NCBI RefSeq assembly: GCF_000600335.2
Contig: NZ_KK088626.1
Coordinates: forward strand, 60,284-124,283
From: Rubellimicrobium mesophilum DSM 19309
Lineage (GTDB): Bacteria; Pseudomonadota; Alphaproteobacteria; Rhodobacterales; Rhodobacteraceae
Direction of reading: 5' to 3'
Length of the DNA stretch: 64,000 bases
Shown here: one piece after another, positions 1 to 7,897 of the stretch
Position numbering within the stretch: position 1 is the first letter of the stretch
How the letters are laid out: each line of letters starts with the position of its first letter
Notes under the pieces: generated by a model
Seen by the model: only the letters and a program-made list of their open reading frames with translations
Database searches by the model: none
What the model was told of the DNA's origin: nothing
Position numbers and translations under genes: made by a program

Positions 1-849
1 AGCGGCACCCTGATGGCCGTCTTCCAGCCGGGCGAGGAAACTGCGCAGGGCGCGCGCGCCATGATCGACGATGGCCTGCTCGACCGCTTCCCGACGCCGG
101 ATGTCGTGCTGGGCCAGCACGTCATGCTCGGGCCGGCGGGCACCGTCGCCGGCAGTGCCGGGCCGATCACCTCGGCGGCGGACAGCCTGGAGATCCGGCT
201 GTTCGGGCGCGGCGCGCATGGATCGATGCCGCAGGCCAGCATCGACCCGGTCGTCATGGCGGCGTCCGTCGTCCTGCGTCTTCAGACCATCGTCTCGCGC
301 GAGGTCGCCGCGACCGACGCGGCGGTGCTCACGGTGGGCGTGCTGCAGGCCGGCACCAAGGAGAACGTCATCCCCGACGAGGCCGTCATCAGGCTCAATG
401 TGCGGACCTTCGACCCCGGAGTGCGCAAGCACGTGCTCGAGGCGATCGAGCGGATCGTCGATGCCGAGGCCGCGGCCTCAGGAGCCCCGCGCAAGCCGGA
501 GATCACGCCGCTCGACCGTTACCCGCTGAACGTGAACGACGAGGCCGCGAGCAACCGGATCGCCGAGGCGTTCCGCAGCCATTTCTCGCCCGAGCGGGTC
601 AAGCACACCGGGCCGGCGCCAGCCAGCGAGGACTTCGGCTGCTTCGGCACGGCCTGGCAGGTTCCCTCGGTGTTCTGGTTCGTTGGCGGCACCGACCCTG
701 AGATCTATGCGAAGGCGAAAGCCGCAGGCAAGCTGAACGAGTTGCCGGTCAACCACAGCCCGCAGTTCGCGCCGGTCCTGCATCCCACGCTGGAAACCGG
801 GGTCGAGGCGATGGTCGTGGGCACCCTGGCCTGGCTTGGCGCGACATGA
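1..849 (+). CDS. M20-family amidohydrolase, C-terminal part (cut by window start)
   Basis: The reading frame is open from base 1, so the N-terminus lies outside the window; about 282 residues are visible. It resembles M20 peptidases of the hippurate hydrolase / N-acyl-amino-acid amidohydrolase type, which cleave N-acyl or amide bonds with a dinuclear metal centre in the cytoplasm. Visible family marks are FQPGEE near the start (catalytic and metal-binding Glu pair), GQHV, the dimerisation-domain segment GRGAHGSMP, PASEDFG, and a late NHSPQFAP with the last metal-binding His. The substrate cannot be told from this fragment. It ends cleanly at a TGA with no obvious co-transcribed partner. Confidence 0.85.
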   Translation, partial: SGTLMAVFQPGEETAQGARAMIDDGLLDRFPTPDVVLGQHVMLGPAGTVAGSAGPITSAADSLEIRLFGRGAHGSMPQASIDPVVMAASVVLRLQTIVSREVAATDAAVLTVGVLQAGTKENVIPDEAVIRLNVRTFDPGVRKHVLEAIERIVDAEAAASGAPRKPEITPLDRYPLNVNDEAASNRIAEAFRSHFSPERVKHTGPAPASEDFGCFGTAWQVPSVFWFVGGTDPEIYAKAKAAGKLNELPVNHSPQFAPVLHPTLETGVEAMVVGTLAWLGAT

Positions 850-985
850 CCGCCCTGAGCCGGACTCGATATCGGGCGAATCGTCCTGCGGTAACACGGG
901 GCGTCATGGCGTCATGCCCGTCGCATTCACCCCGGCCACCCTCAGACGTCCGCCTTGACATGCAAGGATCGTCGCGGGCGCGGGC

Positions 986-1654
986 ATGATTGCCGTCGAG
1001 ACCATCATACATGTGCTCGACCTGGGAGGCACGTTCGTCTTCGCGCTCAGCGGGGCGGTCGCGGCCGTCAATCGCCGGCTCGACGTCTTAGGCATCCTCG
1101 TGCTGTCCTTCGTGGCCGGGAACTTCGGCGGGATCACCCGGGATCTGCTGATCGGCGCGGCGCCGCCAGCCGCCCTGACCGACGGGCATTATCTCCTGGT
1201 CTCGGTCGTTGCCGGGCTCATCACCTTCTTCGCCTATGCCGGCGTCGACAGGCTGCGCAGTCCCGTGCTGCTGCTCGATGCGGTGGGGCTGGCGTTCTTC
1301 GCGGTCGCCGGGGCGCAGAAGGCGATCGAGTTCGGGCTGAGTCCGGTCATGTCGGCTCTTCTGGGCATGCTCACCGGCATCGGCGGCGGCATGACGCGCG
1401 ACGTTCTCCTCGCGGAGATCCCGCAGGTGCTGCGGGCCGACCTCTACGCGGTCGCGGCGCTGGCGGGCGCGTCCATCGTCGTCCTTGGGGACAGGTTGGG
1501 CCTGTCCTATGGGATGTCGGCCCTGGCCGGAGGTGCCTTGTGCCTCGGCCTGCGCTTCATGGCCATCCAGCACCGCTGGCGTCTGCCGGTTGCGCATCTG
1601 TCCGCGCAAGGGCGCGCGGGCGTGGACCGGTCAGCCGATGAGGGGCCGCCCTGA
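986..1654 (+). CDS. TRIC/UPF0126-family membrane channel protein (YicG/YadS-like)
   Basis: A 222-residue integral membrane protein of the bacterial TRIC (trimeric intracellular cation channel) family, formerly UPF0126, which forms homotrimeric K+-permeable channels in the inner membrane. The family is built as two repeats of three helices plus one. The repeat signatures are visible as DLGGTFVFALSGAVAA near residue 11, GGITRDLL near 49, and GIGGGMTRDVL near 133; the paired GG-x-TRD motifs are diagnostic. The length is normal. The ATG was chosen because the signature begins about ten residues later. The gene stands alone, 136 bp after the amidohydrolase. The physiological role is inferred only from the family. 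Confidence 0.85.
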   Translation: MIAVETIIHVLDLGGTFVFALSGAVAAVNRRLDVLGILVLSFVAGNFGGITRDLLIGAAPPAALTDGHYLLVSVVAGLITFFAYAGVDRLRSPVLLLDAVGLAFFAVAGAQKAIEFGLSPVMSALLGMLTGIGGGMTRDVLLAEIPQVLRADLYAVAALAGASIVVLGDRLGLSYGMSALAGGALCLGLRFMAIQHRWRLPVAHLSAQGRAGVDRSADEGPP

Positions 1655-1908
1655 CACGCGGCTTTCCTTGGGACCGAGCGTGCCCTCGCGGCGATGCTGG
1701 GGGTCCGCGCCATGATCGAGGCCGGCGCCAGGCGTCGGCTCGACGCGGAGGGCAGCAGCCCGGTCATCGAGAGAGGCCGGGAGCCTGCCCGGACGAGCTT
1801 GGCCTCACGGGGTCTCCTCGGGCGTCCTGTTGGCTGGCAGTACCTGGGTCGGGGTCGAGGCAGTTGCCTGAGTGACCTGCCTCTCCGGCCTGGGGGACGC
1901 GGCTGGGC

Positions 1909-2406
1909 TCACGGGATGCGTTGCGGCGTCGGCACGAAGCGGAGCCGCACCGAGATGGCCACGAGCACTGCCGGCCCGCTGCCGATCCAAGTCCCGCTGT
2001 AGGGGATCACCGCCGTGATCGCGACCCAGGCGCCCAAGGCGAGCGGGTAGGGCACGCCGATGAGCCAGAGCGCCACCATCAGGGTTGCGAGGCTGCGCGG
2101 CAAGACTCGCGAGAGGCGGACCGGGACGGAGAGCACCAAGGCGATGGCGAAGCCGCCCACTGCCACAACGAGCATGATCGGGGCTTGCCAGAGGATCAGC
2201 GCCAGAGTGCCGAGGAGGGTCAGGACGAGCAGGTTGCGGGGCCTCGGGAGATCAGGATCGGCGTCGCCCGGCGAGGCCGGGCCGTGGGCAAGAGTGTCCG
2301 AGGTCGGCGAGGCGGTATCCAGTCGGAGGGAGCGGGTCGCATGGATGGGACCCGGCGAAATCCGTCTCGCAAGCGTGGGAACGCGAGGTCCAGCGAAGTG
2401 TTCCAT
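1909..2406 (-). pseudogene. Remnant of an AI-2E-family transporter with large internal deletion
   Basis: Reading the minus strand, a hydrophobic segment beginning near LPRPRNLLVLTLLGT matches the usual first helices of AI-2E/PerM-family membrane proteins. After RVLPRSLATLMV it jumps directly to the late-family segment YPLALGAWVAITAVIPY and GTWIGSGPAVLVA. Normal members are about 340-380 residues with seven or eight helices; here roughly 165 codons remain and the middle is missing in frame. The end also diverges after the last recognisable residues. The upstream start is uncertain; ATG at 2406 is used only as a boundary. Function must be lost. It is the first member of a row of broken genes. 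Confidence 0.6.
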
Positions 2407-2466
2407 GCGCGAAAGCCCTATCGCGGAGCCGTTCCGATGGTCGGAGCGGCGAACAGGAGGGGCACC

Positions 2467-3027
2467 ATGGCCGATGTCGACCTTGGCTCCGACGCAGACA
2501 CGCAGGCGTCGCTCCACTCCAGCCGGGGCTGGTCTGGCGCGCTGGGAAGCTTCCTTCTCGTCCTTGGGGTGCTCGCGGCCCTGAACCTCCTCTTGGCCGC
2601 TGTCGTCTTGGGCTTCCATGTCGGAGCGCTGATGATCCTGGGCGGCATCGCTTAGATCGGGCATGCGTTTCGGGTGAGGACCTGGGGCGGCTTCGCGCTC
2701 TGGATCGGGAGCCGGGTGATCTATGCCCTGGCCGGCATTCTCGCCTTCGCGAACCCACTCCTCGCGTCCAGCGCGCTGACGCTGATGATCGCCGTCTCGC
2801 TTCTTGTGGCTGGGGTCCTGCGGCTCATCGTAGGTCTGAGGGAGCGACCCCGGCGCGGGTGGGGGTAGGTGGTGGCAACCGGGCTCCTGGGCATTCTCAC
2901 AAGGTTTGTCATCCTGGCTGGCTGGTCGGTGAACAGCTTGTGGATTCTGGGCACCATCCCGGCCGTCGACCTGATGTTCCAAGGCTGGGGATGGTTGGCT
3001 GTCGGGCTGGCGCCGGGACGCGACTGA
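2467..3027 (+). pseudogene. HdeD-family acid-resistance membrane protein with two in-frame amber stops
   Basis: One continuous frame of 186 codons matches the usual size and helix pattern of HdeD/DUF308 membrane proteins (six short hydrophobic segments). It is interrupted by TAG at 2653-2655 (codon 63) and TAG at 2866-2868 (codon 134); it ends with TGA at 3025-3027. The first stop sits in GGIA*IGHAF, where relatives normally carry Gln, and the second just after PRRGWG, where an aromatic residue such as Trp is plausible. Each could arise by one transition. No frameshift is seen. HdeD proteins are linked to acid tolerance in enterobacteria; here the product is probably not made in full length. 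A clear start ATG follows GGAGGGGCACC. Confidence 0.75.
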
Positions 3028-3207
3028 CGGTCGAGCCGAGCGATACCGCGCAATCTCTACGCCAAGGGTCCTGATCCAACGCCTCCGGCGGCCTGCATCT
3101 CCACTCTCCGGGAGAGCTCCCGACGCACAGCCCGATCGGGCCGGCTTGGGCATGGTTCTTGAGACGCGGCGGCGTTGGCTCGATCACCACGACCGCCGTC
3201 GAGACTC

Positions 3208-3420
3208 TCAGGGCAGTGGCGAGACGAGCCGGGCGACGGAGTCGCGAAACCGCGGGAGCGGGTTGCGCGCATGATGACTCCCTACCGTGAATTCCCGCAG
3301 TCGTCCTGGCCGCACAGGAAGGCCGTCTCAAGCTCCTGCGTGACAGCTTCGTCGTAGATCACGGCGTCGAGTTCGTAGTCGATGCTGGTCGAGCCTTGCC
3401 TGCTGCCGGTCTCGCGGACA
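3208..3420 (-). pseudogene. C-terminal scrap of cardiolipin synthase / phospholipase D family
   Basis: On the minus strand one frame reads GSTSID followed by YELDAVIYDEAVTQELETAF, which resembles the second HKD half and tail of cardiolipin synthases, but the segment normally lying between GST-x-ID and ELDYEV is shortened. After a frameshift near 3295, the neighbouring frame reads RFRDSVARLVSPLP and then a stop at 3208, a typical cardiolipin synthase C-terminus. The catalytic HKD motifs themselves are absent. This is a decayed 3' end only, with no matching 5' part in the window. Confidence 0.5.
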
Positions 3421-3452
3421 CGACGACAAGATCGTGACCTTGGAGCTGGAGG

Positions 3453-3675
3453 ATGCCGATGAGGCGGAAGTTCGGCCCCGAGTTCAAGCTCAAGGCGGTG
3501 AAGTTGGTGAACGAGCGCGGCGTGTCGGTCGCGCAGGCCTGCCGTGACCTGGATGCCGATGAGAGCGTGCTCCAGCGCTGGATGCAGGATCTGGCAGAGG
3601 CGCCCGCGAGCGCATTCCCGGGCGGAGCAGGCCGAGATCGCGGCGCCGAGAACGGAGGTCGCCCGGCTCAAGGCG
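3453..3675 (+). mobile_element. IS3-family OrfA (transposase helix-turn-helix subunit) fragment, frameshifted
   Basis: The frame starting at 3453 encodes MRRKFGPEFKLKAVKLV and VSVAQACRDLDADESVLQRW, the HTH_Tnp_1 domain of IS3-family OrfA. After AFPG (about 3623) the reading continues in another frame with RAEQAEIAAPRTEVARLK, the leucine-zipper part, so a frameshift separates the two halves. The tail that normally carries DILKKA is replaced, and the sequence changes at about 3672 into an IS30 fragment on the other strand. No OrfB or terminal repeats are visible, so it is an immobile relic. Confidence 0.65.
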
Positions 3676-3855
3676 GCGTGCGATCTCACGGACACCGTGC
3701 CCGCCAGCGCGGAGAAGCGCAATCGCCTCTCGCTCGACGAATGAAAGGTAGCGCCCCGACAGCGGTTTCGCCGAGGGCGCAAAATGAGATGGTGGCATGC
3801 CGCCTGCCTCCCGGAGCCACCTGGCTCCCACGGGGGGCGATACTCCGGCCTCCAC
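3670..3855 (-). mobile_element. IS30-family transposase N-terminal fragment
   Basis: The minus strand encodes about 62 residues with GRYLSFVEREAIALLRA and HGVREIARRL, the N-terminal helix-turn-helix region of IS30-family transposases. Family resemblance stops abruptly after ARRL at about 3670, exactly where the IS3 OrfA relic begins on the plus strand. The DDE catalytic domain is missing. The abutting junction indicates nested insertion or deletion events between two elements. Confidence 0.6.
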
Positions 3856-3929
3856 GGCCGCGTCCTCTCGAGCGCCACGCCGCGACCGCCGACCAGAACA
3901 CCTGCCGGTGCTCGCGCTGCGGGTGCGGC

Positions 3930-4631
3930 GTGGCGCTCTGCGAGGCCATGTCGGCCAAGGACGTGATCGTACCGGAGGTGCCGGGGATCACGGCGGCGGT
4001 CGGCCTCCTCAAGACCGACCTGCGTTACGAGCACACCGAGGCGGTGATCGTGGAGCTGGACAAGGTAGCCCGCGCCGAGCTCGCCCGCATCAACGCGGCG
4101 GTGCGGGCCGCGCACGGCACGGTGCAGGCGGAGCTCGACAACGACGGCATCGCGCGGGAGCGGCAGACCATCGCGCCGGTGGCCGAGTGCCGCTACCAGG
4201 GCCAGGGCTTCGAGCTTCGCGCCTCCATGCCCGAGGGAGAGGTGACGGCGGAGAACCTCCACGTCGTCACCGACAGCTTCCATGACCAGCACCAGGCCGA
4301 CTACGGCTACAGCTACCGCACGGCGGGAGTGGAGCTCATCACGCTGCGGGCCATCGGCTCGGCCTCGACGCGGCGGATCGACATTCCCCGGATCGGCAAG
4401 GCGGACGGATCGAGCCCCGACCGCGCGCTGATGTTCGTCCGGCCGACCACCTTCGACGACGGGCGGACGCTCGGGACGCCGCGCTACGACCGCACCAAGC
4501 TCCTCGCGGGAGACTGCGTCGAGGAGCCGGCGGTCCTGCACCAGCACGACTCGACCACGCTCGTGCCCCCGAGCTGGGTGGCCGAGACGCTGGACTACGG
4601 CAACACCCGCATCAGCCCGCTGGGCGCCTGA
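3930..4631 (+). pseudogene. hyuA: N-methylhydantoinase A / acetone carboxylase beta-type protein, C-terminal remnant
   Basis: From about 3930 the frame matches the last third of HyuA (hydantoinase/oxoprolinase A) proteins, which use ATP to open hydantoin-like rings together with HyuB. Recognisable parts are EAMSAKDVIVPEVPGITAA, GLLKTDLRYE, a linker, and a C-terminal domain with YRTAGVELITLRAIG. Full-length HyuA is about 680-700 residues; only about 230 remain. The ATPase N-terminus is replaced by IS3 and IS30 scraps, so although the frame is open back to 3453, the resulting open frame is a chimera, not a gene. It is followed 14 bp later by hyuB, the usual operon order. Confidence 0.65.
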
Positions 4632-4645
4632 GAGGATGGACAGCC

Positions 4646-5798
4646 ATGAACCAGATGCTGCCGCAGCCGGCGCTCACCGTCGATCCGATCACGCTCCAGG
4701 TGATCCGCGGCGCCTTCGAGACCATCGCGGAGGAGATGGGGCACGTCCTCTACCGCATGTCCTTCTCCTCGATCATCCGGGAGAGCCAGGACCTCGGCGC
4801 GGGGCTCTTCGACACTGCCTTCAACACGTTCTGCGAGTCGGAATCGACGCTGATGCACATCGGCTCGATCCCAAGCTACCCGCGCGGGAACGCGGAGACC
4901 CTGGAGGACGGGAGTGGTGCGAGGGCGACGCGGTGGTGCACAACCGCCCGTATCACGGCGCCTCGCACACCTCCGACCTCGTCATCGTCGTGCCGGTGCT
5001 CTTCCGGGGCCGCCTCGTCGGCTTCGCAGGAAACACGGCGCACCACGTGGACATCGGCGCGGCGACGCCGAGGCTCATCATCGACGTGCCGGACGTGTTC
5101 GCGGAAGGGATGCTCTTCGCCGGCACCAAGCTTTATCGCAAGGGCGAGCCCAACAACGCCATGTGGAACTACATCCGCCGCAACAGCCGCGCGGCGGGGC
5201 AGCTCGTCATGGATATCGAGGCGCAGGTCGCCTCGGCGCGGCTGGGCGCCAAGCGGTTCGTCGAGCTGCTGGAGAAGTACGGCGAGGACATGGTCTTCTC
5301 CGCCGCGAACCAGCTCATGGACTATGCCCAGCGCATGACCCGCGCCCGCATCCGCGAGATCCCGGACGGGGACTACACCGCTGAGGGCTGGCTCGACGAC
5401 GTGCGGAACCGCGACGAGCGGCTCAAGGTCAAGGCACGGTGCGGGTGCGGGGCAACGAGGTCGACCTCACGGGCTCGACCGACCAGACGCCCACGGCCTA
5501 CGATGTGCCCTTCGAGGGCTCGACCAAGGTGGCCGCTTGTGCCGGCTTCCGCAAGCTGTTGCTCGACGCCGCGACCTCCGAGGCGCGGATGTCGTCGAAT
5601 GAGGGGCCGTTCCCGCCGGCGGCTACGGCGACCCGCTGAACCGCCCGGCGCTGAAGGTCTTGGAGGACGTGCTGGACGGCTACTGCTTGGCCACCCACGC
5701 GCGGGAGGCCTACGGGGTCGTTCTTGGACCTCGGGACCGAGACGGTGGACATGGCCGCGATGGAGAAGCTCCGGACGGCGATGCGCGGGAACGAGTAG
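4646..5798 (+). pseudogene. hyuB: N-methylhydantoinase B remnant with several frameshifts and a deletion
   Basis: The start reads PITLQVIRGAFETIAEEMG, typical for HyuB. The frame shifts near 4905-4925 (continuing as EGDAVVHNRPYHGASHTSD), again near 5435 (continuing as VRGNEVDLTGSTDQTPTAY and PFEGSTKVAA), then after SNEGPFPP at about 5610 a large piece is missing and GYGDPLNRP and LEDVLDGY follow. A last shift near 5710 leads to LDLGTETVDMAAMEKL and the terminal TAG at 5796-5798. Intact HyuB is about 550-600 residues; about 384 codons remain. The protein cannot be made. Order and spacing after hyuA indicate a former hydantoin-type catabolic operon. Confidence 0.7.
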
Positions 5799-5909
5799 AG
5801 GGACCAGGGGCTGCCGCATCGGGCGGCCCCTTCGCGCTTTTCAACAAGACCGATCCCGTGGTCGCCTGCGGCCGAAGGACGGCGTCAACTCCAACGACAG
5901 GGGCCACGC

Positions 5910-6130
5910 ATGAACATCGCAGACGGATTACAGACCACCGGGAGCGACCGCACGTCGCTGATCGAGGACTCCATCCGTCCCACGACGCTGGACCAGAGGC
6001 CCATCGGGGCGCTGGGCTACGCCGGATCTGGGTCGGCATCGCCGTCATAATCCTCACCTGCTCGCTGGCGCGACCGGCATCCAGGGGGCTTCGGCCCCGC
6101 CACCGTGCTCCTAACCGTAGGTGCTTGCGG
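5910..6130 (+). pseudogene. N-terminal remnant of an NCS1-family nucleobase/hydantoin permease
   Basis: ATG at 5910 opens a frame with SIRPTTLDQRPIGALGYA; the neighbouring frame continues IWVGIAVIILTCSLA, and a third frame gives GATGIQGGFGPATVLLTV. Laid end to end these match the N-terminus and first two helices of nucleobase:cation symporter-1 permeases (allantoin/hydantoin/cytosine type). At least two frameshifts occur within 220 bp, and at about 6130 the match stops against an IS5 fragment. The position after hyuA-hyuB fits a hydantoin or allantoin uptake role for the ancestral gene (inference). Confidence 0.55.
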
Positions 6131-6135
6131 CAGGC

Positions 6136-6309
6136 CTACTGGAAAGCCAGGCTCGGGGGAGCAACCTGCCACCTGAGCCCGCTGCGCAGGACGTGAAGGA
6201 TGCCGCTCAGCGCCCGCCGGTCGTCGCCTCCGGGCTTGCCCCGAGCCTTCGGAACGTGCGGCCGGAGCCGCTCCACCTGCTTGTCCGTCAACCAGAATTG
6301 CCTGCCCAT
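6136..6309 (-). mobile_element. IS5-family transposase N-terminal fragment
   Basis: The minus strand from ATG at 6309 encodes GRQFWLTDKQVERLRPH, KARGKPGGDDRRALSGI and HVLRSGLRWQVAPP, the DUF4096-type N-terminal region of IS5-family transposases. Similarity ends at about 6136, where the NCS1 permease relic starts on the other strand; the DDE domain and one end of the element are missing. It is the likely agent that cut the permease. Confidence 0.65.
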
Positions 6310-6429
6310 GCCGCCTCCCAAAGCCGACGAGCATGAATCGGCTAAGCCGCTGAGAGGCCAGAGCGGCTAAAGGTCCTGAGCCTGGGACGGTCCCGTGACG
6401 ACGGCGATGCTGATCGGTGACGTGCCGGG

Positions 6430-6456
6430 GCTTCGCCGGATGACTCCGGCCGAAGC
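6430..6456. repeat. GC-rich stem-loop in relic region
   Basis: The arms GCTTCGCCGGA (6430-6440) and TCCGGCCGAAGC (6445-6456) pair with one bulged C around a TGAC loop. No T-run follows, and no intact gene ends here. Between 6310 and 6559 I see no coding sequence other than this palindrome. Role unknown; it may be a leftover of a transposon end or terminator. Confidence 0.4.
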
Positions 6457-6559
6457 TGTCAGGTAGGTCTGGCCTCGATCCCGCACGACCGCGAAGCTTT
6501 AGGCAGATGGCGAGCCATCATCCGTGGAGAGGGAGACTTGCGGCTTGGGCCCACCCACG

Positions 6560-6725
6560 CGGCCCAGGCCGCCGCTCGCCGCAACCCATGGCCGCTACCT
6601 CCTCCGGCACGCGCAGGCCGAACTCCTGCCGCAGGACCGACATGACCCGAAAGGCCATGCAGTCGTCATTGGGCCGCACGATCGAGGTCGAAGTGGCCCA
6701 GCGTCGGACTTCAAAGCCCTCTTGA
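6560..6725 (-). pseudogene. Scrap of a LacI-family effector-binding domain
   Basis: The minus strand reads STSIVRPNDDCMAFRVMSV and then LRQEFGLRVPEEVA, matching the NDxMAxG-x-LRExGLRVPEDV segment near the C-terminus of LacI/GalR regulators. Both flanks are unrelated and no helix-turn-helix domain is present. It lies tail to tail with nothing and immediately upstream of the intact lacI gene on the opposite strand. The match is short, so confidence is moderate. Confidence 0.4.
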
Positions 6726-6739
6726 CGTGACGCTTTGCT

Positions 6740-6771
6740 TATGTCATCGGTGTCATGTCACCGATGACATA
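6740..6771. promoter_or_regulatory. Operator-like perfect inverted repeat upstream of lacI-type regulator
   Basis: Thirteen-base arms TATGTCATCGGTG (6740-6752) and CACCGATGACATA (6759-6771) are perfect inverted repeats around a 6-base spacer. Within them TGTCA occurs three times and TGACA once, and the right half contains TGTCACCGATGACA with the central CG typical of LacI-family operators. It ends 37 bp before the regulator's ATG, so autoregulation of the regulator-transporter operon is the simplest reading (inference). Confidence 0.7.
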
Positions 6772-6808
6772 GGTGGGCGAAAGTCGGGCCGCTATCCGGG
6801 GTGGAGGC

Positions 6809-7897
6809 ATGGCAACGATCTATGACGTAGCCCGGCTGGCCAACGTATCGGCCAAGACCGTCAGCCGCGTGCTGAACGAGGACGGGCCTGTCGGGCCGCG
6901 GACGCGGCAGGCGGTCCAGGAGGCCATCGCCCAACTGGGCTACGTCCCGTCCAACGCGGCGCGGATGATGCGGTCCAACCGCTCCGGGCTCGTCGGTCTC
7001 ATCACCGGGGCGATCACGGCCGCGCAGGAGCCCACGCACCCTGCGGGCCTGCCGGATCTTCTCATCGTCCAGGGCATCCAGCGCGTCATGGCCGACCAGG
7101 ACATGACGCTCATGGTGGCCGACACGGGCGGCCGCGCCGACCGCATCCCGCGTCTGGTCCGCACCTTCCTGGAGCATCGGGCCGAAGGGCTGATCTACGT
7201 CGCCGACTACCATCAGCGGGTGCGGTTGCCACCGGTCGCCGGATCGACGCCGCTGGTGCTGGCCAACTGCTTCGACGACGCCGGCACGCCGGCCGTCCTG
7301 CCCGACGACCGCCGGGGGCAGCACGACCTCGTGGCGCGCATCGCCGCCGCCGGGCATCGCCGGATCGCCTACCTGACGCTGCGCGAGGACATGGTGGCCA
7401 CGTCCTTGCGCAGCCTAGGCTACCGCGACGCCCTCGCGGAGGCCGGGCTGCCCTTCGACCCGCGCCTCGTGCAGGTCGCCTACCTGTCCGATGGCGAGGA
7501 GGACTCGCGCATCCTCGTGGAGGCCATCGACCGCCTGCTCGAGCTGCCGGACCCGCCCACGGTGCTCTGCTGCGGCAACGACGCCATGGCGATGCGCGTC
7601 TACGGCATCCTGCGCTCGCGCGGGGTCCGGGTCCCGGAGGACATGTCCGTGGCGGGCTACGACAATCACCGGATCATCGCGGAGACGCTCTATCCGCCGC
7701 TCACGACGGTGGAGCTGCCCTACCGGGACATGGGCCAGCGGGCGGCCGAGCGGCTCCTGGCCTGCATCTCCGGCCAAGGCCGGGATGAGCCGACACCGAC
7801 CCTGGTCTCGGGGCCGGTGCTCTGGCGCGCGTCGGTCACCGACCGGCCCGCCGCGAACCCTCGACACATCAGCTTCAACGGGAGGAGCGAACCATGA
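6809..7897 (+). CDS. LacI-family transcriptional regulator of carbohydrate transport operon
   Basis: A 362-residue repressor-type protein. The N-terminal helix-turn-helix reads TIYDVARLANVSAKTVSRV with the hinge motif LGYVPSNAAR, followed by a periplasmic-binding-like effector domain ending in NDAMAMRVYGILRSRGVRV. ATG 6809 was chosen over an upstream in-frame ATG at 6773 because the family domain begins at residue 2-3, GTGGAGG precedes it, and 6773 lies at the edge of the palindromic operator. The stop overlaps the ATG of the sugar-binding protein by four bases, so the regulator is co-transcribed with the importer it probably controls. The effector is unknown; a di- or oligosaccharide is likely from context. 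Confidence 0.92.
   Translation: MATIYDVARLANVSAKTVSRVLNEDGPVGPRTRQAVQEAIAQLGYVPSNAARMMRSNRSGLVGLITGAITAAQEPTHPAGLPDLLIVQGIQRVMADQDMTLMVADTGGRADRIPRLVRTFLEHRAEGLIYVADYHQRVRLPPVAGSTPLVLANCFDDAGTPAVLPDDRRGQHDLVARIAAAGHRRIAYLTLREDMVATSLRSLGYRDALAEAGLPFDPRLVQVAYLSDGEEDSRILVEAIDRLLELPDPPTVLCCGNDAMAMRVYGILRSRGVRVPEDMSVAGYDNHRIIAETLYPPLTTVELPYRDMGQRAAERLLACISGQGRDEPTPTLVSGPVLWRASVTDRPAANPRHISFNGRSEP

Noticed and set aside
3453..4631. A single 392-codon open frame as one gene
   Set aside because: Its first part is IS3 OrfA, the middle is antisense to an IS30 fragment, and only the last part is hydantoinase A; it is a chance fusion of relics.
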